Assembly (NCBI GenBank): GCA_965230205.1 | Contig: OZ245996.1 | Coordinates: 2,914,001 to 2,978,000 of the forward strand | Source of the DNA: CANLBN01 sp965230205 | GTDB taxonomy: Bacteria > Pseudomonadota > Gammaproteobacteria > Pseudomonadales > Cellvibrionaceae | Direction of reading: 5' to 3' | DNA: 64,000 bases | In this document: positions 53,459-62,635 of the stretch, piece after piece | How the letters are laid out: each line of letters begins with the position of its first letter | Position numbering within the stretch: the stretch's first letter is position 1 | Translations under genes and position numbers: made by a program | The notes under the pieces: model-generated | Told to the model about the DNA's origin: nothing | The model's database searches: none | Seen by the model: the letters and a program-made list of their open reading frames with translations, nothing else

Positions 53459-53784
53459 TATACCCTTTTGAACCCCTGTAATTATTGATTATTTGAAACC
53501 AAGCTGTTTTCTGAAGGGGTATGATAAAAGTTATTGGTTCATAATTTTTATTATATTCCCCGTAGTTGTGAATCAGGTTTTTTTCGATTAATACCCCCAT
53601 AAATAAGAATAAATTTCTTAAATTAACAGCTTATAGTTGATTGTTAAAAATAAAAAGCCTGGCATGGAAATTGCCATATATCGATAATTATACGTCTATC
53701 TAAAAGCCTCTTCACTGCAATAATTGATAGCTATAATGTTTAAATAATAAATAAGTTAATACTATTTTTAAGGCAGAAGCATTA
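53459..53784. other. Intergenic region before the glutamate dehydrogenase gene
   Basis: A 326-bp AT-rich gap. It contains an imperfect 9-bp inverted repeat just after the CheC gene (53460-53468 with 53514-53522, possibly a weak terminator) and a TGGCA/TGCCA repeat (53660-53676) that could be an operator for gdhB. No clear promoter or gene. Confidence 0.4.
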
Positions 53785-56700
53785 ATGACCACAGCGACAC
53801 CTAAGACTAAGGTGAAAATTGAAGAAACCAGCCAATTAATAAAAAATCACATCCCTAAAAAAGACACCGATCACTTCTCAACTCTGATATCCGGCATTTT
53901 CAAACACACCGATACAGAAGATATTGAACACTATCAAGATGAAGACCTAAAAGGATTAATGGCGACCTTATATCGCCATATAAAGGCAGAACCAACAAGT
54001 AAGACCACAATATTTAATCCCAATGTAGAAGAGCATGGATGGCAAAGCCCGCATTCTGTTCTGCTACTCCATCATACAGATATTCGCTATTTAATTGATT
54101 CGGTTAGAAATACCTTAAACCAACAAAAAATAAAAATGCATACGATTTTCCATGTGTATTTATCGGTTGAGAGAGGTAAAGATGGAGCGATAAAAAGTCT
54201 TGAGGAGCAAGATAAGGAAAACCCAAGGGAGGGGAGTGATGAGTTGCTGCTTTATATCGAGATTGATCATCATTCTCGTAATGAAGATATGAAAGCACTA
54301 AGCAGCATTATAGATCAGACAATAAAAGATGTTGAAGTGGTGGCTCAAGACTACCGGACGATGGCGAGCCAAATAGATCATGTTTCTGCTTCTTTAGATG
54401 CTTATTCAACGCTCTTTACCGCAGAAACAATTAATGAAAGTAAGGAATTCTTGGAGTGGCTGAGAAGAAGTCATTTTACTTTTCTTGCTTATGATGAATA
54501 TGACTTTAACGATAAAGCTGACAAGGTGTCGACCAGTTCAGGGTTGGGCTTATTTCGCAACTTTGATAAAAATAAAGCTAAACTATATGAGCATATGCCT
54601 AGAGAACAGCTGGAAGCTGCAGGTGTAGATTCGCCTGTTATCTTTTCTCAGGCAGGGCAGTTGTCATCTGTTCACCGTTCAGCTTATTCAGATTATGTCA
54701 TCGTTAAGAAATTTGATGATAAAGGCAATATCATTGGCGGCTACCGCTTCATGGGTTTGTATAAGCACAATGTTTATATCAATAGTGCCAGTGATATTCC
54801 TATTGTTCGAGCAAGGATTCAAACGATTTTAAATAATTCGGGTATATCGCCTGAGACTTATAATTATGCAGAGCTATCCCATATTCTAGGCACCTTTCCA
54901 CGAGACGAGTTGTTTCAGGCCGGCGGGCAATATTTATTAGATGTCTGTCTGAATGTCCTTTATATTCAAGAACGACGCAAGGTAAAACTGTTTCTAAGAG
55001 AGAATATTGATAAGAAGTTTATTACCGCTATTTTTTATGCGCCTCGAGATATCCTTAACTCTCAATTGATTCAACAAGTTTATAACTTGCTTTCCGAATA
55101 TATCGATGTCGATAGCTCTACTACTAGCACATGGTTGAGTGAATCCTCTTTGGCTCGTTGTCGCTTTGTTTTCAGAGTGAAATCACCGTTAAAAGCGCCG
55201 CTTGACCAAGACATGTTAGAGCGAAAAATTGTTGAGTTGTCGCGTGATTGGAATGAAGACTTGCAGGCAGCATTAACAGAAGCATTTGGTGAAGAAAGTA
55301 GTGTTTCGCTATATCGCCAGTATCGCAATGCTTTCCCCGCAGGCTATACCGGTGAAAATAATCCGAGAGTTGCTGTAGCTGATATTGAGCGAATGCAAAA
55401 GTTGGCAGGTAATGATGAATGTGATCTGTCATTGAGCTTTTATCGCAGTTTAACCTCTGACCAAGGCGAATTGAAAATCAAGATTTATCAGAAAGGTGAG
55501 CAATTATCCTTATCAGATATGATCCCGGTATTAGAGAATTTTGGTCTTAAGGTCATTGAAGAATACCCCTACAATATCGAGCATCATAGAGGAAGCTTTT
55601 GGATATATAACTTTACTGTAGATTTTCCTCATAATCCTGCAATTAAACCAGGTGATTTTCGCGATATCCTGGCGAATGCTTTTGTTGCGGTATGGCTAGG
55701 GCAAGCCGATAACGATAGCTTTAATGAGCTAGTGTTAAAAGCAGGGCTGACTTGGCGCCAAATTACTATGCTGCGTGCTTATTCTCGTTATATGAAGCAA
55801 ATTAGGCTGGGCTTTAGTCAGAAGTATATTGCAACGTCATTAATTGATAATACCGAAATTGCTAAAAAACTGATTGCTTTTTTTGACTGTCGTTTCAATT
55901 TTGAGCGCAAGCGTTCAGAAAAAACGATACAGCGTATTACCGACCAATTAGAGAATCTATTCGAAAATGTCGCGACTCTTAGTGTTGATAAAATATTACG
56001 TCAATACCTTGAACTAATGAAAGCGACGCTTAGGACAAACTTTTTTCAACAAGGCGAAGATGGAGCTGAGTGCAAGGAGTATTTGAGTTTTAAATTAAAC
56101 CCCAGTGAAATTAAAAATATTCCATTACCTCGACCAAAATTTGAAATATTTGTGTATTCGCCCAGGTTAGAAGGCGTTCATTTACGAGGCGGCAAGGTAG
56201 CTCGTGGTGGTTTACGCTGGTCTGATCGCACAGAGGATTTCCGAACCGAAATTCTTGGTTTGGTGAAAGCACAGCAAGTTAAAAATGCGGTTATTGTGCC
56301 TGTTGGAGCAAAAGGTGGATTTATTGCGAAAAACTTGCCGCCTGCTAGCGAACGGGATGCTTTTTGGCAAGAAGGGATTGCTTGCTATAAGTTATTTATA
56401 CGGGGGCTATTAGATTTAACTGATAATGTTAAAGACGGTGAGGTAATACCGCCGAATAATGTCGTACGCTACGATGATGATGATACCTATCTTGTTGTTG
56501 CGGCAGACAAAGGAACCGCTACCTTTTCTGATATTGCAAATGAAATATCCAATGAATATGGCCACTGGTTAGGTGATGCCTTTGCATCGGGTGGTAGTAA
56601 TGGTTATGATCACAAAAAAATGGGTATTACAGCGCGTGGAGCCTGGGTCAGTGTGCAGCGACATTTTCGTGAAATGGGTATTAATGTTCAAGAAAAACCA

Positions 56701-58614
56701 TTTAATGTTGTTGGTATCGGTGATATGGCCGGCGATGTATTTGGTAATGGTATGTTGTTATCTGATCAGATTAAACTGGTTGGAGCCTTTAATCACTTGC
56801 ATATTTTTATCGACCCTAATCCTGATGTCGCAGCAAGCTTTGCTGAGCGAAAGCGCTTATTTCAATTACCACGATCTTCATGGCAAGATTACAATAAAAA
56901 ATTAATTTCAAAAGGGGGCGATATTTTTAGCCGATCGGCAAAGTCAATTACCCTTAGCCCTGAAATTCAAGCCTTAGTGAATACTCAAGACAAGAGCGTG
57001 ACGCCCTCCGAGTTAATTTCATTATTACTAAAATCTAACGTCGATATGTTGTGGAATGGTGGTATTGGTACCTATGTTAAGGCTAGTAGTGAACAGCATA
57101 ATGACGTGGGCGATAAAGCAAATGATGGCTTGCGTGTTAACGCCAATGAACTTCAGTGTAAAGTTGTTGGCGAGGGAGGGAACTTAGGACTGACACAAAA
57201 AGCACGTATAGAATATGGCTTGATGGGTGGCGCTATATTTACTGACTTTATTGATAATGCTGCGGGTGTCGATTGCTCAGACCATGAAGTGAATATCAAA
57301 ATTTTATTGGATAAACAGGTTGCTGATGGAGAGCTTACAGAAAAACAGCGTAATCGACGCTTAGAAGAGATGACTGAAAGTGTTTCCCAATTAGTACTGG
57401 AAAATAATTATAGACAAACACAATCGATCGCTTTAGCTCATATGGAATCTAGCCGCCGTGTTGAAGAGCATCGTCGTATTATTCATTATTTAGAATCAAC
57501 AGGTAAGCTTAATCGAGCTTTGGAATTTTTACCATCAGACGAGCAGCTTTCTGAACGCAAGAGCCAGCAGTTGGGTTTGAGCCAGGCAGAGTTAAGTATA
57601 TTAATTTCCTACGTAAAAGCGGATATGAAAGAGGCGTTGGTTCATCTGGATCTGGAAGATGATGAGTATTTGTCTCAGCCTGTAGAATCAGCATTCCCTA
57701 GAGAGTTAGTGAAAAGTTTCAAGGACGCTATTATTAATCATCCTTTGAAGAAAGAAATTATCGCAACTCAAATTGCAAATGATATTTTTAATCATATGCC
57801 CATATCATTTGTTGATCGTATGGAGCAATCTGCTGGGGCAAGCCATACCGATATTGCCAAAGTGTATGTTGCTGCCAAAGAAATATTTGCACTAGAAGAA
57901 CTGTGGGCTTCAATTGAATCTCTGGACTATAAGGTTGAGAGTGATCTGCAATACCATATGATGTTGCGAGTATCACGCCTTGTGCGTCGTGCTAGTCGCT
58001 GGTTAGTTAGAAATCACCGAGCACAATTAAATGTTTCTACATTGATCAAGCTCTATCAACCTTCGATTAAAGCTCTACGCAAAAAGTTACCGTCATTGTT
58101 GCCAGAACCTTTGCGGGAGCAGTGGCAAGCTGCACGGGATGAATTGATTAATAAGGGTACACCTGAATCTCTGGCTGGCACTTTGGCGTCTTGTGAGTAT
58201 TTTTATGATTTCCTCGGTATTATTGCAGCACGTAATGAGCTCGATAAAGATATTAATATTGTGGCGAGCGCTTTCTTTGCGCTAGCAGAAAAGTTAGATC
58301 TTGATGACTTCTCAGCACACCTGGAAAACAAAATGCCGACTACAACCCATTGGCAGGCTCTTGCGCGGGAATCGTTACGTGATGATCTTGAATGGCAACA
58401 ACGGCAGCTTACCAAGAATATGCTGAAATTTGCTGACTGTTATGAAAATAATGTGCAGGAAGTGATTGAAGGCTGGTTAGCAGAACAAAAATTACTAACC
58501 GCTCGTTGGAAGCATATGATGTCGGAGCTGAATAACCATAATGATACTGATACGTCAATTTTAAGTCTGGCTATCCGTGAGTTATCTGACCTGGGTCAAG
58601 CAACGGCACGATAA
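53785..58614 (+). CDS. gdhB: NAD-specific glutamate dehydrogenase, 180-kDa type
   Basis: A 1609-residue member of the large L_180 GDH class that oxidises glutamate to 2-oxoglutarate and ammonia with NAD. The N-terminal half (residues 1-700) has the ACT-like and helical regulatory modules of this class. The catalytic part starts around KVARGGLRWSDRTEDFRTEI and KAQQVKNAVIVPVGAKGGF. The NAD region is NVVGIGDMAGDVFGNGML, with AFNHLHIFIDPNPD. The family is often allosterically controlled by arginine. AAGG precedes the ATG. It is monocistronic with a strong terminator. Confidence 0.96.
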   Translation: MTTATPKTKVKIEETSQLIKNHIPKKDTDHFSTLISGIFKHTDTEDIEHYQDEDLKGLMATLYRHIKAEPTSKTTIFNPNVEEHGWQSPHSVLLLHHTDIRYLIDSVRNTLNQQKIKMHTIFHVYLSVERGKDGAIKSLEEQDKENPREGSDELLLYIEIDHHSRNEDMKALSSIIDQTIKDVEVVAQDYRTMASQIDHVSASLDAYSTLFTAETINESKEFLEWLRRSHFTFLAYDEYDFNDKADKVSTSSGLGLFRNFDKNKAKLYEHMPREQLEAAGVDSPVIFSQAGQLSSVHRSAYSDYVIVKKFDDKGNIIGGYRFMGLYKHNVYINSASDIPIVRARIQTILNNSGISPETYNYAELSHILGTFPRDELFQAGGQYLLDVCLNVLYIQERRKVKLFLRENIDKKFITAIFYAPRDILNSQLIQQVYNLLSEYIDVDSSTTSTWLSESSLARCRFVFRVKSPLKAPLDQDMLERKIVELSRDWNEDLQAALTEAFGEESSVSLYRQYRNAFPAGYTGENNPRVAVADIERMQKLAGNDECDLSLSFYRSLTSDQGELKIKIYQKGEQLSLSDMIPVLENFGLKVIEEYPYNIEHHRGSFWIYNFTVDFPHNPAIKPGDFRDILANAFVAVWLGQADNDSFNELVLKAGLTWRQITMLRAYSRYMKQIRLGFSQKYIATSLIDNTEIAKKLIAFFDCRFNFERKRSEKTIQRITDQLENLFENVATLSVDKILRQYLELMKATLRTNFFQQGEDGAECKEYLSFKLNPSEIKNIPLPRPKFEIFVYSPRLEGVHLRGGKVARGGLRWSDRTEDFRTEILGLVKAQQVKNAVIVPVGAKGGFIAKNLPPASERDAFWQEGIACYKLFIRGLLDLTDNVKDGEVIPPNNVVRYDDDDTYLVVAADKGTATFSDIANEISNEYGHWLGDAFASGGSNGYDHKKMGITARGAWVSVQRHFREMGINVQEKPFNVVGIGDMAGDVFGNGMLLSDQIKLVGAFNHLHIFIDPNPDVAASFAERKRLFQLPRSSWQDYNKKLISKGGDIFSRSAKSITLSPEIQALVNTQDKSVTPSELISLLLKSNVDMLWNGGIGTYVKASSEQHNDVGDKANDGLRVNANELQCKVVGEGGNLGLTQKARIEYGLMGGAIFTDFIDNAAGVDCSDHEVNIKILLDKQVADGELTEKQRNRRLEEMTESVSQLVLENNYRQTQSIALAHMESSRRVEEHRRIIHYLESTGKLNRALEFLPSDEQLSERKSQQLGLSQAELSILISYVKADMKEALVHLDLEDDEYLSQPVESAFPRELVKSFKDAIINHPLKKEIIATQIANDIFNHMPISFVDRMEQSAGASHTDIAKVYVAAKEIFALEELWASIESLDYKVESDLQYHMMLRVSRLVRRASRWLVRNHRAQLNVSTLIKLYQPSIKALRKKLPSLLPEPLREQWQAARDELINKGTPESLAGTLASCEYFYDFLGIIAARNELDKDINIVASAFFALAEKLDLDDFSAHLENKMPTTTHWQALARESLRDDLEWQQRQLTKNMLKFADCYENNVQEVIEGWLAEQKLLTARWKHMMSELNNHNDTDTSILSLAIRELSDLGQATAR

Positions 58615-58697
58615 TTAATAATCGATATATTGAAGGGTGTTCATAGTATTAACACCTAAGCTTGTACCTTTTATCTTCACTATTAAGTGGTCCTTTT

Positions 58698-58722
58698 GGC
58701 GGAATACGTTCCGCCGTTTTTT
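58698..58722 (+). terminator. Terminator between gdhB and avtA
   Basis: GGCGGAA and TTCCGCC form a perfect 7-bp stem with loop TACG, then G and six T. Confidence 0.9.
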
Positions 58723-58807
58723 ATTTTAATAAAACACTGGTTTGCCATAGCCTATATCGCTATGATTAACGATATCTATAAACCAAATGTAGGTGTTAGT
58801 AATAATA

Positions 58808-60067
58808 ATGAGTCGTTTTGCAAAGCGTTTTACCGGCCTCTCAGGCACAGCGTCCTTAATGGAAGACCTTGGTGATGCACTAAATCAAAATCCTGATATG
58901 ATTTTTATGGGAGGAGGGAATCCGGCCCAGATTTCTGATGTCGAGGGGTGTATTGCTAAGCACTTGCAGGCCATTGCTCAAAACCCTGAAACCCTTCACA
59001 AACTTGTTGGTGAATATCAACCGCCTAAAGGTGATCCAGTTTTTTTAGGTATATTGGCTAACTTCTTAAGTGAGCAATATGGTTGGCCAGTGACTGCCGC
59101 GAATATTGCTATCAGTAATGGTGGGCAATCTGCATTTTTCTCACTATTTAATATGCTGGCAGGCCAAAGCGATAGTGGTGCCCATAAGCGTATTTTATTA
59201 CCTATGGTCCCAGACTATTTAGGCTATGCTGATGCAGGACTCGATGGCAGTATGTTCCAGACTTATTGCCCAAAAATACAAGAACTCGATGAACCATTTT
59301 TTAAATATTCGATTGATTTTGATGCATTGTCGATTGATGATTCTATTGCAGCGGTATGTTTATCTCGCCCAGCGAATCCGTCTGGGAATATTGTTACAGA
59401 TGCAGAAATAACACAGTTAAAGCGCTTATGTGATGAGAAAGGTATTCCACTTATTTTAGATCTTGCCTATGGTAAACCTTTCCCGGGAGTGACTTTTGTC
59501 GAGCATGAAATAAGCTGGGATGAAAATACCATTCTGATTTTAAGTTTATCTAAATTGGGTTTGCCAGGTGTGAGAACTGGTATTGTTGTTGCCAATGAGG
59601 AAACCATTAAAAAGTTTTCCAGAGCTACAGCAAGCTTATCTCTAGCACCTAGTAATCTTGGGCCTGCATTGTGTAAAAGTTTAATTCAGACGGGTGATTT
59701 ATCAACACTAATGACTGAATCTATCCGACCGTATTATCAGAAGAAAATGCAGCAAACGCTGGATTATTTGCAGCAACGTTTCGATCACCTTCCTGTTAAA
59801 ATTCATAAACCAGAAGGCGCATTTTTTCTATGGCTGTGGTTTCAAGAACTGCCTGTTAGCAGCCAGGAATTATATGAACGCTTAAAAGCCAAAGGAGTAT
59901 TGGTTTTATCCGGCCATCATTTTTTCCAGCCATTGAATGATGATACTTGGCAACATCAGCACCAATGTTTGCGTTTAAGCTATTGCCAACCTTGGGATCG
60001 TGTACAGCGGGGGATTGATCTCTTAGTCGAAGAGGTAGAGGTTCTATCTAACGCAATGGTTGAGTAG
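58808..60067 (+). CDS. avtA: Valine-pyruvate aminotransferase AvtA
   Basis: A 419-residue PLP enzyme transferring amino groups between valine or alanine and their keto acids. It follows AvtA closely: TGLSGTASLMEDLGDAL, FMGGGNPAQISD, ISNGGQSAFFSLFNM, SRPANPSGNIVTD, the lysine motif LSLSKLGLPGVRTG and PEGAFFLWLWFQELP. ATG 58808 is preferred; a GTG at 58793 would add five residues and has an AGG adjacent, so the start is not certain. Confidence 0.93.
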   Translation: MSRFAKRFTGLSGTASLMEDLGDALNQNPDMIFMGGGNPAQISDVEGCIAKHLQAIAQNPETLHKLVGEYQPPKGDPVFLGILANFLSEQYGWPVTAANIAISNGGQSAFFSLFNMLAGQSDSGAHKRILLPMVPDYLGYADAGLDGSMFQTYCPKIQELDEPFFKYSIDFDALSIDDSIAAVCLSRPANPSGNIVTDAEITQLKRLCDEKGIPLILDLAYGKPFPGVTFVEHEISWDENTILILSLSKLGLPGVRTGIVVANEETIKKFSRATASLSLAPSNLGPALCKSLIQTGDLSTLMTESIRPYYQKKMQQTLDYLQQRFDHLPVKIHKPEGAFFLWLWFQELPVSSQELYERLKAKGVLVLSGHHFFQPLNDDTWQHQHQCLRLSYCQPWDRVQRGIDLLVEEVEVLSNAMVE

Positions 60068-60098
60068 GTTGGCGGTACACTGCTGATGTTTAAAGCTA

Positions 60099-60869
60099 TT
60101 ATGGTTTATAGAGCGAGGATTTATAAAACTCAATAGCATTTTCGCTGAATATTCTCTTCGCAGCGGTTTCTCCTAATGTTTCTTCTACTAGTAAAAAATC
60201 GCTATCTGAATAAGGTTTTGAAGCTCTTGTCGATGGTAAGTCACTACCGAACATAAGAGCCGCTGGGTTTGCTCTATAAATATCTTTTAGGGCAGAGGCT
60301 ATATCGAAATCAACACGACTAAAGCCAGTTGCTTTTACTCGGACTCCTTTTTCTACCAGACGAATTAAATCATTAAACCCTGCCTTACTTAGACCCAAAT
60401 GATCAATGCTCACAGCGGGTAAATCCAATAGCATAGGGAATAGACTGTTAATATCAGTAGAGTCCACATAAAGCTCAACATGCCATTTAGCAATGTCATA
60501 AACTCTTTTTGCCATTGATGATAAGTGGCAAACTTCCTCTGAGCCTCCGCGTTTTAAGTTAAACCGAATAGCTTTAACACCTGATTCATCGAGTCGAATG
60601 ATCTCGTCATCAGATACAGAGGAGGGAAGTTGTGTGACGCCTACATATGATTCTCCCAATATTCGTAAAGCATTTATTAAATAAGATTGGTCAAAGGACT
60701 GAAACGAACCTGATACGATAACGCCACCACATAATTGGTAGGATGACATACGGGTGAGGTAATCTTTACAGGTAAATGCATCAGGCACATAGCCATTATT
60801 AGGAACAAGAGGGAATCTCTTGTCGATAATGTGTAAATGGCTATCAAATAAGGGGTATTTGTTCAGCAT
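60099..60869 (-). CDS. Amidohydrolase-family (TIM-barrel) protein
   Basis: A 256-residue metal-dependent hydrolase. The first metal motif is LFDSHLHIIDKRFPLV (H-x-H), a later His is in VSIDHLGLSKAGF, and the catalytic Asp is in LMFGSDLPSTRAS. The pattern fits amidohydrolase-2 proteins such as 2-pyrone-4,6-dicarboxylate lactonase-like enzymes. The substrate is unknown. The next gene on the same strand is the PQ-loop-like membrane protein, 36 bp upstream, so the two may be co-transcribed. Confidence 0.8.
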   Translation of the reverse strand: MLNKYPLFDSHLHIIDKRFPLVPNNGYVPDAFTCKDYLTRMSSYQLCGGVIVSGSFQSFDQSYLINALRILGESYVGVTQLPSSVSDDEIIRLDESGVKAIRFNLKRGGSEEVCHLSSMAKRVYDIAKWHVELYVDSTDINSLFPMLLDLPAVSIDHLGLSKAGFNDLIRLVEKGVRVKATGFSRVDFDIASALKDIYRANPAALMFGSDLPSTRASKPYSDSDFLLVEETLGETAAKRIFSENAIEFYKSSLYKP

Positions 60870-60905
60870 AGGACCAATGTCTTGCAGAGTGGATAGAATG
60901 CATTG

Positions 60906-61493
60906 TCAGATATATATTTTTCTGCGCCGATAGCTGACCACCAAAACTAAAAAGAGGCATGCAATATTAACGGCGACAGGAAATAAAACCGTTGTCAGGG
61001 AATAGTGTTCTAATGCCATAAGAGCAAAAGTATTTCTTACGATAAATAATATAAAAAAGGAAAGATTTTCTTCATGTGGAAATACGTAAGCTTTTCTGAG
61101 TGTAGGACCGAAACCTAACATGTCGACAAAGGTTAATATCACCACAGCCCAGAGTGGGTTAGCGGTGAAATACCAAAAAGGTAATGATGCTAACGCAATT
61201 AAAAATAGTGACCAATCAGTTTGTGTAATGGAAATGTCTGAACGTTTGATAAATGCCAGAAAAGCAACAAATAGGGTAATCGCACCAGATAGACCAATAG
61301 GCCATGCGCCCATTCCTCCTTTTGCTTCAAGCTGCGCGAAGAAGATAACTGTCGTGGTCGCTCCCCATATTACCCATGAAAAAACATGGGGCTTAGTTTT
61401 TCCGGATAAAATTGAGAGAACATAAGGTACAAAGGTAACAAATGTGAAAACAATTGCCACTCCGCTAAACATCAATTTAAGGCTCTGGTCCAT
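60906..61493 (-). CDS. PQ-loop-like membrane protein
   Basis: A 195-residue protein with six or seven membrane helices. Two repeats resemble PQ-loop motifs: FVPYVLSILSGKTKPHVFSW near the start and FGPTLRKAYVFPHEENLSFF past the middle. That suggests a SemiSWEET-like or cystinosin-like transporter fold, duplicated in one chain. The match is by eye only. It ends in a basic tail (YRRRKIYI). It may transport a substrate used by the adjacent amidohydrolase, but this is speculative. Confidence 0.55.
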   Translation of the reverse strand: MDQSLKLMFSGVAIVFTFVTFVPYVLSILSGKTKPHVFSWVIWGATTTVIFFAQLEAKGGMGAWPIGLSGAITLFVAFLAFIKRSDISITQTDWSLFLIALASLPFWYFTANPLWAVVILTFVDMLGFGPTLRKAYVFPHEENLSFFILFIVRNTFALMALEHYSLTTVLFPVAVNIACLFLVLVVSYRRRKIYI

Positions 61494-61557
61494 ATAGTTT
61501 ACTAAAGGTTAGACATTTTCAATAGATCCACTTACCACTATTCCTTTTATCATAGAA

Positions 61558-61755
61558 ATGATAGCGGCGATAGCATTAAATCGATACTCTCTTTTACTTG
61601 CTATTGGTTTGTTGATATTAAGTGGAGGTTTTATCCATATCAATGTTAAATCTATACATGGAGAAGCCCCTATATTTGTGGCAATATTCTCTTCATTAAT
61701 ACTTTGTTTCAAAAAATGTAAAGGTAGCACTTATGAAACACTTACTCATCAATAA
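61558..61755 (+). CDS. Possible small two-helix membrane protein
   Basis: A 65-residue frame with two hydrophobic stretches (SLLLAIGLLILSGGFIHI and FVAIFSSLILCF) and a basic, polar end. It has no good ribosome site and overlaps the rhodanese gene start by 23 bp. It could be real, being composed like a membrane peptide, or a chance frame in AT-rich DNA. Confidence 0.3.
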   Translation: MIAAIALNRYSLLLAIGLLILSGGFIHINVKSIHGEAPIFVAIFSSLILCFKKCKGSTYETLTHQ

Positions 61756-62284
61756 CAAGCTCAGTTTGAGCATGGGATTACTGGTTCTTATGGCTATTCT
61801 TTTTGTCAGTTCTATTGTTATTGCGGGTGAATTGGATGATATTCACGAAGATATAGTAAGCAACTATGATGTTCAACATATCAGCAATGAAGCGTTTAAT
61901 AACATCCCCTCGGAGAATATGGTCATCTTTGATGTACGTAAATTAAAAGAATATAAGGTTAGTCATATTGAAAATGCAATACACCTTGATCCAAGCACAA
62001 CAGCAGAAGAGTTTTTTAAACAACATGCTAGTAAGTTGAACAATAAAGTTGCTGTATTTTACTGTTCGGTCGGCCTACGTTCATCGAAGATGTTATCAGA
62101 ACTAAAGGATAAGCTGCCTGAAAACGGTGTCAGTCAAGCTTATAATTTAGTGGGGGGTGCATTTAAGTGGCATAATGATCAAATCGATTTTGTAAAAAAT
62201 GGCGAGGTCACACGGGATATTCATCCATACAATGCTTATTGGGGCCGACTTGTCGATGATAAGGAATCGATTAAATATAAATAA
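61733..62284 (+). CDS. Membrane-anchored or periplasmic rhodanese-like protein
   Basis: A 183-residue protein. Residues 10-36 form a signal or membrane anchor (SMGLLVLMAILFVSSIVIAG). A single rhodanese domain follows, with VIFDVRKLKEYKVSHIENA and the active-site loop FYCSVGLRSSKM, where the catalytic Cys and a later Arg are intact. It may move sulfur or act in redox signalling outside the cytosol. No sulfur-pathway genes are adjacent. Confidence 0.85.
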   Translation: MKHLLINNKLSLSMGLLVLMAILFVSSIVIAGELDDIHEDIVSNYDVQHISNEAFNNIPSENMVIFDVRKLKEYKVSHIENAIHLDPSTTAEEFFKQHASKLNNKVAVFYCSVGLRSSKMLSELKDKLPENGVSQAYNLVGGAFKWHNDQIDFVKNGEVTRDIHPYNAYWGRLVDDKESIKYK

Positions 62285-62635
62285 GTGAGCATTTGGTTAC
62301 TTAACTTGTTAGAGTTAATACTCAATGACTATGGCTTGGCAACCAAAAAAGAAATCACTACGAATATTATTAATACCTTTCAAAGTATGTGATTATTGAG
62401 TTAATATTTCTCAGCATTTAGCCTTTAAGCTTACTTATCAGGATAATTCTCCCAAATTTTAATATAGCTTTCTCACATGACAGATGCTCCCGTTTCCGAT
62501 TAATGGATAACCAGCGGGTGTTTGACCTATAGATATTATGAATGGCATGAAACCATACGATATAATGCCTGTCGAAGAAAAAGATATTTGTACCCGTTCA
62601 GTGTATAAATGTCATTACCTAATTAAGAGTTCAAT
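62285..62635. other. Intergenic region before the MFS gene
   Basis: A 351-bp gap with no convincing gene. A 22-codon frame at 62331-62399 has no support. A consensus -10 (TATAAT, 62561-62566) lies 70 bp before the MFS start, but no -35 at proper spacing is visible. Confidence 0.45.
62561..62566 (+). promoter_or_regulatory. Consensus -10 upstream of the MFS transporter
   Basis: A perfect TATAAT without a matching -35. A nearby TTGACC (62522-62527) is too far for a standard spacer, so an activator may be needed. Confidence 0.35.

Noticed and set aside
61509..61730. A 73-codon minus-strand frame near the rhodanese gene
   Set aside because: Composition is unlike a real protein, it has no ribosome site and overlaps the opposite small frame.
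62331..62399. A 22-codon small protein before the MFS gene
   Set aside because: No ribosome site, no recognisable composition, and short AT-rich frames are expected by chance.
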